Notes: generated from the sequence alone by a model not told the origin. Positions 20,117 through 29,919 are shown, counted from the first letter of the stretch. The stretch is DNA of 64,000 nucleotides from Cyclobacterium xiamenense (GCF_009467825.1 NZ_WIOK01000010.1:124001-188000), one strand, 5' to 3'. Numbers and translations: made by a program.

Positions 20117-21133
20117 TTACATCAGGATCGCACCGGTTCCTGGCCGGTCAGGGAAATGAACCTTATCCGGGGTTATTTTCACGCCTTCGGCGATATCCCG
20201 GGAAAGGAGCATGGCACCGTCCATGTCCACGTAGTCCAGCAAGGGAGCGATGTGAGCGATGGCAGCGATTCCCACGGAAGATTCGGTCATGCAGCCTACC
20301 ATGGTCTTCATGCCCAGGGACTTGGCTTGATGGAGCATTCTCAGACCCGGGGTAAGGCCCCCTGCCTTGACGAGCTTCACATTAATCCCATGGAAAAGGT
20401 CGTGGCACCTTTCTACGTCTTGCTCCGAAATACAACTTTCATCGGCGATGACTGGTAGTTCGCTGAATTGAAAGACTTTTTTCATGCCTTCATCGTCCTC
20501 CCTTGCCAGGGGTTGTTCCATGAATTCTACATTAAGTTTGGCCAGTTCCCCGGAATAAGCAATGGCCTGATCAGCGGTCCAGGCACAATTGGCATCAATC
20601 CGGAAGACCGCATCGGTGTGTTTGCGCAGGGTTTTGATGATGTCCAGGTCATGATCCGTACCCAATTTTATCTTGTAAATCGGCCAGTCCACTTCTTTCA
20701 TTTTTTCGATCATCTTGGGGATGGGGGCGATGCCAATGGTGAAGTTGGTGACCGGAAGGATCGCCGGGTTTAAATCCAGCAGCTCGTATAATTTTTTGTC
20801 CTGCATTTTCGCATACAGGTCCCAGGCAGCGATATCCAAGGCACATTGGGCAAAGGGATTGTCTTTAAAATAGGGTTGGGTGATGGACCATAGCTTTTCT
20901 GGGTGCATGGGTGCTAATCCCGCTAATAGCTCATCCGCCACGTTGGTCAAGCATGCCTGCATGTTTTCAAGCGTTATGCCGTAATAGGGGTTGGTGGTGG
21001 ATTCTCCCAGGCCATAAAGCCCATCCGGTCCCAGCAGCTTGACAATCAGGGTATCCTGAATGTCCCGGCTCTGGTGGGCAATGGTAAAGGTATGTTTGAG
21101 CGGTAGTTGAAAGGGGAGTAGTTCGAGCTTCAT
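20117..21133 (-). CDS. Dipeptide epimerase (L-Ala-D/L-Glu epimerase type), enolase superfamily
   Basis: This 338-residue enolase-superfamily enzyme carries the catalytic KxK-type YKIKLG, metal ligands in DANCAW, EQPL and ADES, and the second base in VKLVKAGG. The C-terminal CMTESSVGIAA and DMDGAML motifs are those of dipeptide epimerases, where the DxD binds the substrate amino group. The type enzyme epimerises L-Ala-D-Glu from murein to L-Ala-L-Glu. Here the aminotransferase follows in the same operon, and an M14 peptidase lipoprotein gene is divergent 117 bp away. Exact dipeptide specificity is not determinable by eye. Confidence 0.9.
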   Translation of the reverse strand: MKLELLPFQLPLKHTFTIAHQSRDIQDTLIVKLLGPDGLYGLGESTTNPYYGITLENMQACLTNVADELLAGLAPMHPEKLWSITQPYFKDNPFAQCALDIAAWDLYAKMQDKKLYELLDLNPAILPVTNFTIGIAPIPKMIEKMKEVDWPIYKIKLGTDHDLDIIKTLRKHTDAVFRIDANCAWTADQAIAYSGELAKLNVEFMEQPLAREDDEGMKKVFQFSELPVIADESCISEQDVERCHDLFHGINVKLVKAGGLTPGLRMLHQAKSLGMKTMVGCMTESSVGIAAIAHIAPLLDYVDMDGAMLLSRDIAEGVKITPDKVHFPDRPGTGAILM

Positions 21134-21250
21134 ATCGTCAGGTCCGGTGTTTTCAGAACCTAAAGGTACGCTTTCGCCGGATTTCGTATAAACTCTGCCC
21201 TCACTATTTCATTAAATTTGCCCATATTTACACCAAAACCACGATACACC

Positions 21251-22729
21251 ATGGATACCAACCGCAACCACCTTCGAATTCCCCTTCTTTTTTTCCTTAC
21301 TTGTTTGCTATGCATGCAGTCCTGCACCCGGAAAGCGGAAGTGCTGGAGACTTCCCGGCTGGCTGAGGCATACGAACAGTTCCGGGAGCCCGGTCTTACC
21401 GAGCGCCGATTTGGGTACGCAACCATTGTGCCGTTGATTGAATCGCGGTCTTCCATGTTTGAAAACCAGATCCTGGGAAAATCGGTGGAGGGAAGGCCCA
21501 TCCACGCGCTAACCTATGGAGCGGGCACGAGGCCTGTCCTGCTTTGGTCGCAAATGCACGGAGACGAAAGTACAGCCACCATGGCGCTGTTTGACCTGTT
21601 CAATTTTTTGGAAGGTAGTGAAACGGATGGTTTTACCGATATCCGGCAGGCGATCCGCAATGAATTGCGCGTTCGGTTCATTCCCATGGTCAATCCCGAT
21701 GGGGCGGAACGATTTCAGCGAAGAAATGCCCTGCACATAGACCTAAACCGGGACGCCATCCGGCAAAGTAGTCCGGAGGCCATTATTTTGAAAACGGCCC
21801 GGGATGAATTTGAACCCGAGTTTGGCTTTAACTTACACGATCAAAACAGCTACTACAACGTGTCCGGAACAACCAATCCGGCGACCATTTCGGTGCTCGC
21901 ACCGGCCTATAACGAGGCCAGGGAGGTGAATCCGGGAAGGGAAAAAGCCATGAAAGTGATCGCAGGCATGCGTCGGGTGCTGCAGGAGGAAGTACCAGAT
22001 CACCTGGGCAAATACAACGATACCTTTGAGTCCAGAGCTTTTGGGGATAATTTTCAAAAATGGGGAACGAGTACCATCCTGATCGAATCGGGAGCCTTCC
22101 CCAACGATCCCGAAAAGCAGTACGTGCGAAAGCTGAATTTCATGATTGTTCTGAATGCCCTGTACGAAATTGCGACGGGAACGTACGATGCATTTGCCAT
22201 GGACGACTACCTGAATATTCCGGATAATTCCTCCCGCTTGATGGACCTACTCATCCGAAATGTTTCCGTTACTACTGCCGGACATTCCTATTCCACCGAC
22301 ATTGGCCTGCGTAGGGCGGCTCGTTATACCGCGGAGCGCCGGTATTACCGGGGAACGGTTTCGGATTGGGGCGACCTCTCGATATACCACGGCTACGAAG
22401 AACTGGACGCTACCGGCTTGACGGCGATTCCGGGAAAGGTCTGGGAAGAAGAGAAGCCTCTGGAGGAACTCAGCAGAGAAGAAGCGATCGGCCTGCTTCG
22501 GGACGGTTATCTGGGTGTGAAGACCTCGACGGAAAATACGGGGAAATTGCACCAGCTACCCCTGCTGATTTTTAGCGGAGATGCGCCCCCGAATTTGGAA
22601 CCTTCGCTGGAGAATGCCCCGAATTTTTTTCTCGTCAAGGATCAAAAATACCGGTATGCGATCGTAAACGGCTACTTAATTGACCTGCAAAATCCGCAGG
22701 TAGATCCGTTTTGGCAAATGATCAACTAG
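21251..22729 (+). CDS. M14-family zinc carboxypeptidase lipoprotein
   Basis: The ATG at 21251 opens a lipoprotein signal (CLLCMQSCTRK), giving 492 residues; an upstream in-frame start at 21218 is less likely. The zinc motif HGDES (HxxE) is at about residue 103 and the third ligand is in NLHDQ near residue 195. RFIPMVNPDGAERF and DLNRD are standard M14 motifs. IESGAFPNDPEKQ probably supplies the catalytic glutamate region. The last 150 residues form an extra domain of unknown role. It is divergent from the dipeptide epimerase operon, so it could supply peptides or trimmed stem peptides, which is an inference. Confidence 0.88.
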   Translation: MDTNRNHLRIPLLFFLTCLLCMQSCTRKAEVLETSRLAEAYEQFREPGLTERRFGYATIVPLIESRSSMFENQILGKSVEGRPIHALTYGAGTRPVLLWSQMHGDESTATMALFDLFNFLEGSETDGFTDIRQAIRNELRVRFIPMVNPDGAERFQRRNALHIDLNRDAIRQSSPEAIILKTARDEFEPEFGFNLHDQNSYYNVSGTTNPATISVLAPAYNEAREVNPGREKAMKVIAGMRRVLQEEVPDHLGKYNDTFESRAFGDNFQKWGTSTILIESGAFPNDPEKQYVRKLNFMIVLNALYEIATGTYDAFAMDDYLNIPDNSSRLMDLLIRNVSVTTAGHSYSTDIGLRRAARYTAERRYYRGTVSDWGDLSIYHGYEELDATGLTAIPGKVWEEEKPLEELSREEAIGLLRDGYLGVKTSTENTGKLHQLPLLIFSGDAPPNLEPSLENAPNFFLVKDQKYRYAIVNGYLIDLQNPQVDPFWQMIN

Positions 22730-22828
22730 AAAAAGTACCTTGCAAGCCACTGGCCGTTTGCTAGTTTTCGTGGAAAAATCGGGTATAAACTCCTCCATTT
22801 TGTAATTGTATGGGAAAATTCGTAAAAT

Positions 22829-22836
22829 TAAATTTG
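22829..22836 (+). promoter_or_regulatory. Candidate -7 box for the methyltransferase at 22862
   Basis: TAAATTTG matches TAnnTTTG, with an ATTG about 20 nt upstream as a possible -33 element. It ends 25 bp before the start codon. Confidence 0.45.
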
Positions 22837-22861
22837 TTTTTGTCTAAACGCACGAGCTAAA

Positions 22862-23593
22862 ATGCGAGATAAATCTACTACGGAAGAGATTCGAGCCCGA
22901 TTTGATCGGGATGTGGAGCGGTTTTCTAATTTGGAATCGGGACAGGAAGCGACCATGGATGCTCCCTTATCGATGGAGTTGATCGCCAATGCAGCGGTGG
23001 TATCCAACCCCCAAGCAAGGGCCATGTTGGACATTGGCTCGGGTGCGGGCAATCTTTCGTTAAAAATCTTGCAATACCTGCCCCAGATGGATTGTGACTT
23101 ATTGGACCTGAGTAGACCCATGTTGGACAGGGCCCATGACCGGGTCAGCTGGGCCACCACCGGTAACGTACAGACGATCCAGGCGGACATACGAGAGGCA
23201 CAACTCGCCGATAATTCCTACGATATCATCGTGGCTGCGGCGGTGCTGCATCACTTACGCGATACCGCCGATTGGGAAAATGTATTTGGGAAGATATACT
23301 CGCTCCTAGCCCCGGGAGGTAGCTTCTGGGTATCGGATTTGGTGGCTCACGACGATCCGAAGATCCAGGAAATGATGTGGAACAGGTACGGTCGCTACCT
23401 CGAGTCTATCGGAGGGCTGGACTACCGCAGAAAAGTATTCGCCTATATTGAAAAAGAAGACAGTCCCCGGTCCTTGCCTTTTCAGTTGGAATTGATGACA
23501 CAAGTAGGCTTTACCCAGCTGGAGGTATTGCATAAAAATTGTTGTTTTGCTGCTTTTGGCGGAAAGAAAGCCAAAAAGCCTGTTGCCGACTGA
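22862..23593 (+). CDS. Class I SAM-dependent methyltransferase
   Basis: This 243-residue protein has the Rossmann motif I MLDIGSGAGNLSL (residues about 54-66), an acidic strand-2 end DLLDLSRPMLDRA, motif IV IIVAAAVLHHLRD and post-motif LAPGGSFWVSDL. It belongs to the UbiE-like methyltransferase group. It forms a single-gene unit ending 5 bp from the convergent radA stop. The substrate is not apparent; quinone, tRNA or small-molecule methylation are all possible. Confidence 0.85.
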   Translation: MRDKSTTEEIRARFDRDVERFSNLESGQEATMDAPLSMELIANAAVVSNPQARAMLDIGSGAGNLSLKILQYLPQMDCDLLDLSRPMLDRAHDRVSWATTGNVQTIQADIREAQLADNSYDIIVAAAVLHHLRDTADWENVFGKIYSLLAPGGSFWVSDLVAHDDPKIQEMMWNRYGRYLESIGGLDYRRKVFAYIEKEDSPRSLPFQLELMTQVGFTQLEVLHKNCCFAAFGGKKAKKPVAD

Positions 23594-23598
23594 GCAGC

Positions 23599-24975
23599 TC
23601 ATAAAAAGAGGTGCCGGTATACTTCTTCCAGTTTGGTGACGGGTACAATTTCCAGGGAAAACTGCTCGGTATTTAGGGATTTGAGCCCATAGCGGGAAAG
23701 CATGATTTTTTTAAATCCCATTTTTGCGGCTTCGGCGATTCGGCTTTCGATGCGATTGACAGCCCGGATTTCTCCACCCAGACCGATTTCTCCAGCAAAA
23801 CAAATCCGGGGGTCTACGGGGCTGTCTTCGTAGGAGGATATCAGGGAGGCGCATACCGCCAGGTCCAGCCCCGGATCATCCACTCGCAATCCACCGGCGA
23901 TATTTAGGAATACATCCTGTTGTCCCAGCCGCATCCCGCCTCTTTTTTCGAGTACCGCCAGGAGCATGTTGAGACGTTTGGCATCGTGGCCGGTACTGCT
24001 TCGCTGCGGTGTGCCGTAGGTTGCGGGACTGACCAGCGACTGTATCTCAATGAGCAACGGCCGGTTTCCTTCCAGCATGGCACCGATGGCCACACCATTT
24101 AGCTGTTCCTCACGCTGGGTCATCAGTATTTCGGAAGGATTGGTCACGGGCTTCAATCCCGTAGCGTGCATTTCGTAAATCCCCAATTCATTGGTGGAGC
24201 CGAAGCGGTTTTTAGAGGTACGCAGGATCCGGTAGCTCAGGTGGCGGTCGCCTTCAAATTGCAAGACGGTATCCACCATGTGCTCCAGGATTTTAGGTCC
24301 GGCAATGGCTCCGTCTTTGGTGATATGGCCGATCAGAAAGACGGGGGTTCCGGTTTCTTTGGCAAATTTCATCAGCTCGGCGGTACATTCCCGTACCTGA
24401 CTCACCGATCCTGCAGCCGATTCCACGTATTGGGAATGCAGGGTTTGGATGGAGTCGATGATCAGTAATTCGGGTTTCAACAAATCCACCTGCTGGAAAA
24501 TTTGTTGCGTATTCGTTTCCGAGAGCACGTAGCAATTATCGGATTGGTAGGCCATCCGTTCGCTGCGCATTTTGATTTGGTTTTCACTCTCTTCCCCGGA
24601 GACATACAGGATCTTTGTGGAGGCCAACATGAGCGCAATTTGCAGCATCAGGGTGGATTTGCCGATACCCGGTTCCCCGCCGATCAATACCAACGATCCC
24701 GGTACGATGCCGCCTCCCAGTACCCGATCCAGTTCTACATCCCCGGTGATCAGGCGGCTTTGGGCCTCGTAATCGATTTCCCTGAGCCGTTTGGGTTGAC
24801 TGTTCTTTTTCGGGGCCAGGGTACCCGATTTCCAGCTGCCCTTCTGATTAACCTCTTTTTGGATGACTTCCTCCACATAGGTATTCCATTCCCCGCAGGA
24901 GGGACATTTTCCTACCCACTTGGGGCTTTCTACGCCACAATTTTGACAAAAAAACGCAGTTTTTATTTTGGCCAT
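23599..24975 (-). CDS. radA: DNA repair protein RadA
   Basis: RadA (Sms) is a RecA-like ATPase and helicase that drives branch migration during recombinational repair. The ATG at 24975 gives 458 residues and puts the four-cysteine zinc finger (FFCQNCG, GKCPSCGEW) at the N-terminus. The 25044 start adds an unlikely leader. Walker A is GGEPGIGKST, the RadA-specific KNRFGSTNE is present, and the C-terminal third is the Lon-protease-like domain (VFLNIAGGLRVDDPGLDLAV). It starts 40 bp after the polA stop on the same strand, suggesting co-transcription of two repair genes. Confidence 0.97.
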   Translation of the reverse strand: MAKIKTAFFCQNCGVESPKWVGKCPSCGEWNTYVEEVIQKEVNQKGSWKSGTLAPKKNSQPKRLREIDYEAQSRLITGDVELDRVLGGGIVPGSLVLIGGEPGIGKSTLMLQIALMLASTKILYVSGEESENQIKMRSERMAYQSDNCYVLSETNTQQIFQQVDLLKPELLIIDSIQTLHSQYVESAAGSVSQVRECTAELMKFAKETGTPVFLIGHITKDGAIAGPKILEHMVDTVLQFEGDRHLSYRILRTSKNRFGSTNELGIYEMHATGLKPVTNPSEILMTQREEQLNGVAIGAMLEGNRPLLIEIQSLVSPATYGTPQRSSTGHDAKRLNMLLAVLEKRGGMRLGQQDVFLNIAGGLRVDDPGLDLAVCASLISSYEDSPVDPRICFAGEIGLGGEIRAVNRIESRIAEAAKMGFKKIMLSRYGLKSLNTEQFSLEIVPVTKLEEVYRHLFL

Positions 24976-25015
24976 GGATGATAATGGGAAGTTGGGTGGT
25001 GAATTTGAAGCATTG

Positions 25016-27823
25016 CTAGTGAGCCTCCAGCCAATTATTGCCAACCCCTACTTCTGCTTCCAGGGGTACCGCAAAACGGATCGCCCCGGACATGAGTGCA
25101 GGAATTTTCTCCTTCAGCAGATCCGCTTCGTCTTTGTGTGCATCAAATACCAATTCATCGTGGACCTGAAGGATCATTTTGGAACGAAGTTTCTCGCGAA
25201 CCATCCATTCGTGTACCTGGATCATGGCCACTTTGATCATGTCTGCGGCAGAACCCTGTATGGGGGCATTGATGGCGTTGCGTTCCGCAAAACCACGCAT
25301 GGTAGCGTTTCGGCTATTGATGTCCCTCAGGTACCGTCTGCGCCCCAGAATGGTTTCGACAAATTCGTTCTTTCGGGCTTTTTCAATGCTTTGATCCATG
25401 TAGTCTTTTACGGCCGGGAATTCCTTGAAATAGGCGTCTATGATCTCTTTTGCTTCTGAGCGGGGGATTTTCAATCGTTGGGACAGTCCAAAGGCTGAGA
25501 TGCCGTAGATGATTCCAAAATTAGCCGTTTTGGCTTTCCTTCGCATGTCTCCGCTTACCTCCTCCAGGGGCACCTGAAATATTTTGGCGGCTGTTGTGGC
25601 ATGGATGTCGCGTCCCTGTTCGAAGGCCTCGATCATGGATTGGTCTTCCGAAAAAGCAGCCATGATGCGCAGTTCGATTTGGCTGTAGTCCGCTGCCAGG
25701 ATCAGGTGGTCGGCATCCCTGGGGACAAAGGCTTTTCGGATTTCCCGGCCTCGTTCGGTTCGGATAGGAATGTTTTGCAGGTTAGGGTTAATGGAGGAGA
25801 GCCTGCCGGTAGCTGCCACAAACTGGTTGTAGGTGGTGTGGATGCGGCCGGTTTTTGGATTGATCAATCCCGGGAGGGCGTCCACATAGGTGGATTTTAG
25901 CTTGACCAGTTGCCGGAAATCCAGAATGGCCTGGGCAATTTCGTGCTCCACCGCAAGTTTGCTGAGCACCTCCTCCCCGGTAGCATATTGACCAGTTTTG
26001 GTCTTTTTTGCTTTGGGGTCCAATTGCAGTTTGACAAACAGTATTTCGCCCAATTGCTTGGGAGAGCTCAGGTTAAATTGCTCGCCGGCCAATTCGTATA
26101 CCTTTTTTTCGATGACCCGGCTTTCCGTTTCCAGCTCGCCGGACATTTCTTTCAGGCTTTCGGTATCGATGCGTACCCCCTCAAATTCCATGGCAGCCAA
26201 AACTTCGATCAGGGGACTTTCTACCTCGTGCAGGAGCTTTTCCAGCTTGTTTTCCCGGACGATTGGGTCCAACTCTTTTTTCAATAACAGCGTGATGTCG
26301 GCATCTTCGGCTGCATAGGGCGCTACCTCCTCCGGGGCCACATCCCGCATGTTGCCCTGGTTTTTTCCCTTTTTTCCGATGAGGCTTTCGATCGAAACCG
26401 GCTTGTAGCGCAGGTATTGCTCGGCCATCCAGTCCATGGAGTGCTTCCCTTCCGGTTCGATCAGGTAATGTGCCAACATGGTATCGTAAAGTTTTCCTTT
26501 TACCGCAATGCCGTAATTCATCAATACCAGGATATCGTATTTGATATTTTGCCCGATTTTTAGAATTTCGGGGGAAGAAAAGACCGGAGCCAAAAGCGCC
26601 AGGATCTTCTCGGCCGCTTTTCTTTCTGCGGGAAAGGGGATGTAATACGCTTCTCCTGGCAGGTAGGCAAAGGAAATGCCCACCAGTTCTGCCTGATTGG
26701 GATTGATGGAGGTGGTTTCTGTATCGAAGCAAATTTCCTGCTGCAGCAGTAAGTAATGAACGAGCTCCCGAATGGCCTCCGCTCCTGCTACCAGGTGGTA
26801 ATCGTGGTTTCGGGTAAATATACTATCCAGGCTATCGGGGACGGCTATGGGCGGCTCTTGGTCCTCCTCGGCGGCGACTGCAGGCTCATTGCCCGTAAAC
26901 AGCCCCAACTGTTCGTCTACTTTTATGCTTGGTTTTTTGATGGCTTCTCCAAATACCCGCCGGGTCAGGGTACGGAACTCCAGTTCGGCGAAAAGAGCCT
27001 TGAGTTTTTCCTCATTCGGGGGCTCGTAGGTAAGGGCTTTCTCGTCAAATTCAACGGGAACATCCTGAATAATGGTGGCCAATTCTTTGGATAATATCCC
27101 TTGTTGAGCAAATTTTTCGACGTTTTCCTTTTGCTTTCCTTTCAATTGATCCGTGTTTTTGATCAACTCTTCTACTGAGCCAAATTGTTTCAATAGTTTG
27201 ACCGCAGTTTTGGCCCCGATTCCTGGAATACCGGGTATGTTATCGACAGCGTCACCCATCAATCCCAGTATGTCCCGCACCTGGTCCACCTTTTCAATAT
27301 CCCACTTGTCGCAGATTTCTTTCGGCCCCATGATGTCTACGGCATTCCCCATAAAGGCCGGTTTATAGAGGTAGATATGGTCTTCTACCAATTGCCCGTA
27401 GTCCTTATCCGGGGTCATCATGTACACGGTAAAGCTGGTTCGTTCGGCTTTCTTCGCCAGGGTTCCGATAATATCGTCCGCTTCGAATCCATCCAACTCC
27501 AGCGTGGGAATGTTAAACGCCTGCACGATTTCTTTGACCCAGGGAATGGCTACGGCGATGTCCTCGGGTTGTTCCTGACGGTTGGCTTTGTAGGCCTCAA
27601 ATTGCTCGTGGCGAAACGTGGGTGCATGGGTATCAAAAACCACGGCGATGTGTGTGGGTTTTTCCTTTTCCAATACCTCTAGTAAAGTATTGGTAAACCC
27701 CAACATCACGCCTGTATTGAGTCCTTTGCTATTGATCCGGGGGTTTTTGCTGAACGCAAAATGGGCCCGGTATATCAATGCCATTGCATCCAGTAGAAAA
27801 AGCTTTTTGCTGCCTTTAGCCAT
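25016..27823 (-). CDS. polA: DNA polymerase I
   Basis: At 935 residues this is a full three-domain Pol I. The N-terminal 5'-3' exonuclease (about 1-300) has LLDAMALIYRAHFA and GDAVDNIPGIPGIG. The 3'-5' exonuclease (about 330-520) keeps CFDTETTS, IGQNIKYD and AAEDAD, so proofreading residues appear intact. The polymerase domain (about 540-935) has ADYSQIELR, KTANFGIIYG and VHDELVFD. It fills gaps in repair and processes Okazaki fragments. The ATG at 27823 gives MAKGSKKLFLLDAM. radA follows by 40 bp. Confidence 0.98.
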   Translation of the reverse strand: MAKGSKKLFLLDAMALIYRAHFAFSKNPRINSKGLNTGVMLGFTNTLLEVLEKEKPTHIAVVFDTHAPTFRHEQFEAYKANRQEQPEDIAVAIPWVKEIVQAFNIPTLELDGFEADDIIGTLAKKAERTSFTVYMMTPDKDYGQLVEDHIYLYKPAFMGNAVDIMGPKEICDKWDIEKVDQVRDILGLMGDAVDNIPGIPGIGAKTAVKLLKQFGSVEELIKNTDQLKGKQKENVEKFAQQGILSKELATIIQDVPVEFDEKALTYEPPNEEKLKALFAELEFRTLTRRVFGEAIKKPSIKVDEQLGLFTGNEPAVAAEEDQEPPIAVPDSLDSIFTRNHDYHLVAGAEAIRELVHYLLLQQEICFDTETTSINPNQAELVGISFAYLPGEAYYIPFPAERKAAEKILALLAPVFSSPEILKIGQNIKYDILVLMNYGIAVKGKLYDTMLAHYLIEPEGKHSMDWMAEQYLRYKPVSIESLIGKKGKNQGNMRDVAPEEVAPYAAEDADITLLLKKELDPIVRENKLEKLLHEVESPLIEVLAAMEFEGVRIDTESLKEMSGELETESRVIEKKVYELAGEQFNLSSPKQLGEILFVKLQLDPKAKKTKTGQYATGEEVLSKLAVEHEIAQAILDFRQLVKLKSTYVDALPGLINPKTGRIHTTYNQFVAATGRLSSINPNLQNIPIRTERGREIRKAFVPRDADHLILAADYSQIELRIMAAFSEDQSMIEAFEQGRDIHATTAAKIFQVPLEEVSGDMRRKAKTANFGIIYGISAFGLSQRLKIPRSEAKEIIDAYFKEFPAVKDYMDQSIEKARKNEFVETILGRRRYLRDINSRNATMRGFAERNAINAPIQGSAADMIKVAMIQVHEWMVREKLRSKMILQVHDELVFDAHKDEADLLKEKIPALMSGAIRFAVPLEAEVGVGNNWLEAH

Positions 27824-28267
27824 TTGTTGATCCGGTTTTTTTTAAATATCGTTTGGGATTGCTGGAGCATAGTTCCTCCAAATCCAGCACAAGTTAGTGA
27901 ATTTTGGGCAATGCTGCGGTCTGAAAAAAATTAGATCCCACCATCGACCAGTCGTCTATCCTTTGACTCCTGAATTTGAGCAAATGGTACCTTCGTAAAG
28001 AGGAAAGATTGCCAGGCCCTATCTGGTGGGGCATCGTGTTTATGGCTCTTGTAGCATCGGCTTTGCAGCGAAGCAGCCCGAACTTTGCCAAAAAGGCACA
28101 TTCCTGGATCGATAGTTTTTGGTTGATTTTGCTGCTTTTGGTGCGCATTCGTTCCGATCCCCGTTTTTTTGGTAGGATTATTGGTATATTTCGGACGCGT
28201 ATCCGTTCGATTCTGATTTCAGCTTGAAAAAATGTATTACTATGTTTCACCTTAAATACCTATTCAC
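27824..28267. other. Intergenic region, about 440 bp
   Basis: This region separates polA (minus) from the small secreted protein at 28268 (plus). Overlapping open frames on both strands (27894-28250 minus, 27976-28227 plus) show no motif or plausible start and look like chance. I see no terminator or clear promoter box. Confidence 0.5.
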
Positions 28268-28576
28268 ATGAAAAAGATCGCATACTTTTTATCCATCCTG
28301 ATGTGGTTGACCGCTATAGCGCCTGCAGCCATGGCAAAAAACGAACCGGCAGAAAAGGAGCCTAGCCCGGAAGAGCAGGCCCGTTTGGAGCAATTGGATG
28401 AGCGGGTAAAAGAAATAAAAGCCATGGATTTCCGATCGATGGATAAGGAAGAAAAAAAAGAAATCCGCAATGAACTGAGGGACATCAACAAGGAGGCCAA
28501 AGAATTGGGCGGAGGTGTTTACATTTCAGCAGGTGCATTGATTGTCATCCTGCTATTGCTCATTATTTTGACCTAA
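28268..28576 (+). CDS. Small secreted/membrane protein of unknown function
   Basis: This 102-residue protein has a signal peptide (cleavage near PAAMAKN) and a very acidic/basic helical middle (EEQARLEQLDERVKEIKAMD, RNELRDINKEAKEL). It ends in a hydrophobic C-terminal helix (ALIVILLLLIILT) running to the last residue. It resembles short conserved Bacteroidota proteins without assigned function. A GC-rich hairpin followed by a T-rich stretch lies 9 bp after the stop. It is a single-gene unit. Confidence 0.72.
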   Translation: MKKIAYFLSILMWLTAIAPAAMAKNEPAEKEPSPEEQARLEQLDERVKEIKAMDFRSMDKEEKKEIRNELRDINKEAKELGGGVYISAGALIVILLLLIILT

Positions 28577-28584
28577 TTGCAGGC

Positions 28585-28614
28585 ACCCCCGACTTCCCCA
28601 AAAGGGTCGGGGGT
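28585..28614 (+). terminator. Terminator after the 28268 gene
   Basis: ACCCCCGAC (28585-28593) pairs exactly with GTCGGGGGT (28606-28614) around a 12-nt loop. A T-rich tract including seven T follows from about 28621. It lies 9 bp after the stop codon. Confidence 0.7.
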
Positions 28615-28814
28615 GGTTGGTTTCATTTTTTTCGGTATTTCCGCACATCGCTTTGAGGCTTTTTTTAAACCCGGGGGGAATCGGCGCGCCTACCTTTCGG
28701 CCTTCAGACAAACTTCCGTTGGTTTTTTATAAATCCCCAGCATCTTTACCTGCGGAAGGGGCAGTCCGGAAAGTTTGTTGATCCGCGCGATCCGAAGGTT
28801 GAGACTCCGGTTCG

Positions 28815-29264
28815 CTATTGGTCGGACAGGCTTTTCAAATACTTTTTTACTTGCAAAGCTTTCCACAAAATAATTGTCAGGGGGATCAGCCAAAGCGTTT
28901 CGTTAAAAATCAAATGGAAACCCAAGCGTTTGTTCCACGCCATATCGCCCATGTATAGGATCAGAAAACTAACCAGAGAAGCAACTTTCATAACAATTCC
29001 CAATCCCATCAGGTAAACCCAGCTGATGGGGTAAAAAGCAGATAGAAACACTAACAGTCCGGCGATCATTCCCAGGCTTCCGTAGAAAAGGGTTCCGGAC
29101 CAGCCCTCCAAACCCGCGTCCATGGCCAGCCAATTCAGAACGGTGGGGCCAAACCAGCGGAAAAAGGCGCCCCATAGGATGGTATAAATACCCGCAAGCA
29201 AAAGCAAACCTCGGTGCGGCATGGTAAACCGGGGGAACTCTGTGGGATTGGAAGGGTTTTTCAT
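28815..29264 (-). CDS. Four-helix integral membrane protein, unknown function
   Basis: This 149-residue protein has four hydrophobic helices (GLLLLAGIYTILWGAFF, LFYGSLGMIAGLLVFL, YLMGLGIVMKVASLVSFL, ETLWLIPLTIILW) and a short charged C-terminus. There is no signal peptide and no catalytic motif I recognise. It is encoded alone on the minus strand, 56 bp downstream of the 29321 gene in the same direction, and possibly co-transcribed with it. The coding-like pattern and good start are its main support. Confidence 0.68.
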   Translation of the reverse strand: MKNPSNPTEFPRFTMPHRGLLLLAGIYTILWGAFFRWFGPTVLNWLAMDAGLEGWSGTLFYGSLGMIAGLLVFLSAFYPISWVYLMGLGIVMKVASLVSFLILYMGDMAWNKRLGFHLIFNETLWLIPLTIILWKALQVKKYLKSLSDQ

Positions 29265-29320
29265 AGTTCGTCGTTGACAGCTGTGTAACGTTCACCGATG
29301 GTCTCCGGTTCGGGAGGGAA

Positions 29321-29776
29321 TTAATTTTTTATGGTTTCCGAAAAATACCGAAATCCCCAAAGGATTTCGCTGATGAAGTTGACCGGCTGGTACGTTTTTT
29401 TTATCGTTTGAGGTACAAATGGTTCCAGAGACACCCGAATATTCCGGAAGCGATCCTTCTCTACGGTTATGGAAAAATGGGCGGTAAGCCGCAGCAAATC
29501 CCGGGGAAAAAAAAGCCGCTGATGCACCTTGATTGCAGGACCGGGCAGTCCAAACTTTTTTTTACCAGCAGCCTGACTTTCCACTGCCAATTCGAAGGAC
29601 TCGGGACCGATCGTTACCACCGATTGGCCGGTAAAACGGGGGTTGAACGAATGAGTGAGTCGGATTTTATTTTTTACGAGGGTGTAGCATACCTCCCGTC
29701 CAACTTCTTTTTTTAAGAACAATTGATTTTGGGTGGCGAAAAAGTGCCAGAGATTATCAATTCTCTTGAGCTCCAT
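29321..29776 (-). CDS. Conserved protein of unknown function
   Basis: I do not recognise this family. The ATG at 29776 gives 151 residues starting MELKRIDNLWHFFATQ; a longer in-frame start at 29839 adds a weak leader. The body is beta-rich and basic (FTGQSVVTIGPESFELAV, PAIKVHQRLFFPRDLLRLTAHFSITV) with no membrane segment, ending FRYFSETIKN. It lies between two other unassigned minus-strand genes. Confidence 0.55.
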   Translation of the reverse strand: MELKRIDNLWHFFATQNQLFLKKEVGREVCYTLVKNKIRLTHSFNPRFTGQSVVTIGPESFELAVESQAAGKKKFGLPGPAIKVHQRLFFPRDLLRLTAHFSITVEKDRFRNIRVSLEPFVPQTIKKTYQPVNFISEILWGFRYFSETIKN

Positions 29777-29919
29777 AACAGCGTTATTTTGGGTGTGAGT
29801 TGCCGAAGCGTTGGGTAGTATAGCTACGGCACCTTCCAATTTAGGATTTATTTTTGTTTTTTCAATAGACGTCCCTACCGTGTCTTTATCGGGTGAATCG
29901 GCATTTACAGGAAAGATCT

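Noticed and set aside
27894-28250. 118-codon minus-strand frame opposite an 83-codon plus-strand frame
   Set aside because: No motif, no promoter or start context, and they overlap each other.
28690-28893. 67-codon minus-strand frame
   Set aside because: It overlaps the start of the four-helix membrane gene at 28815 out of frame and has no recognisable family.
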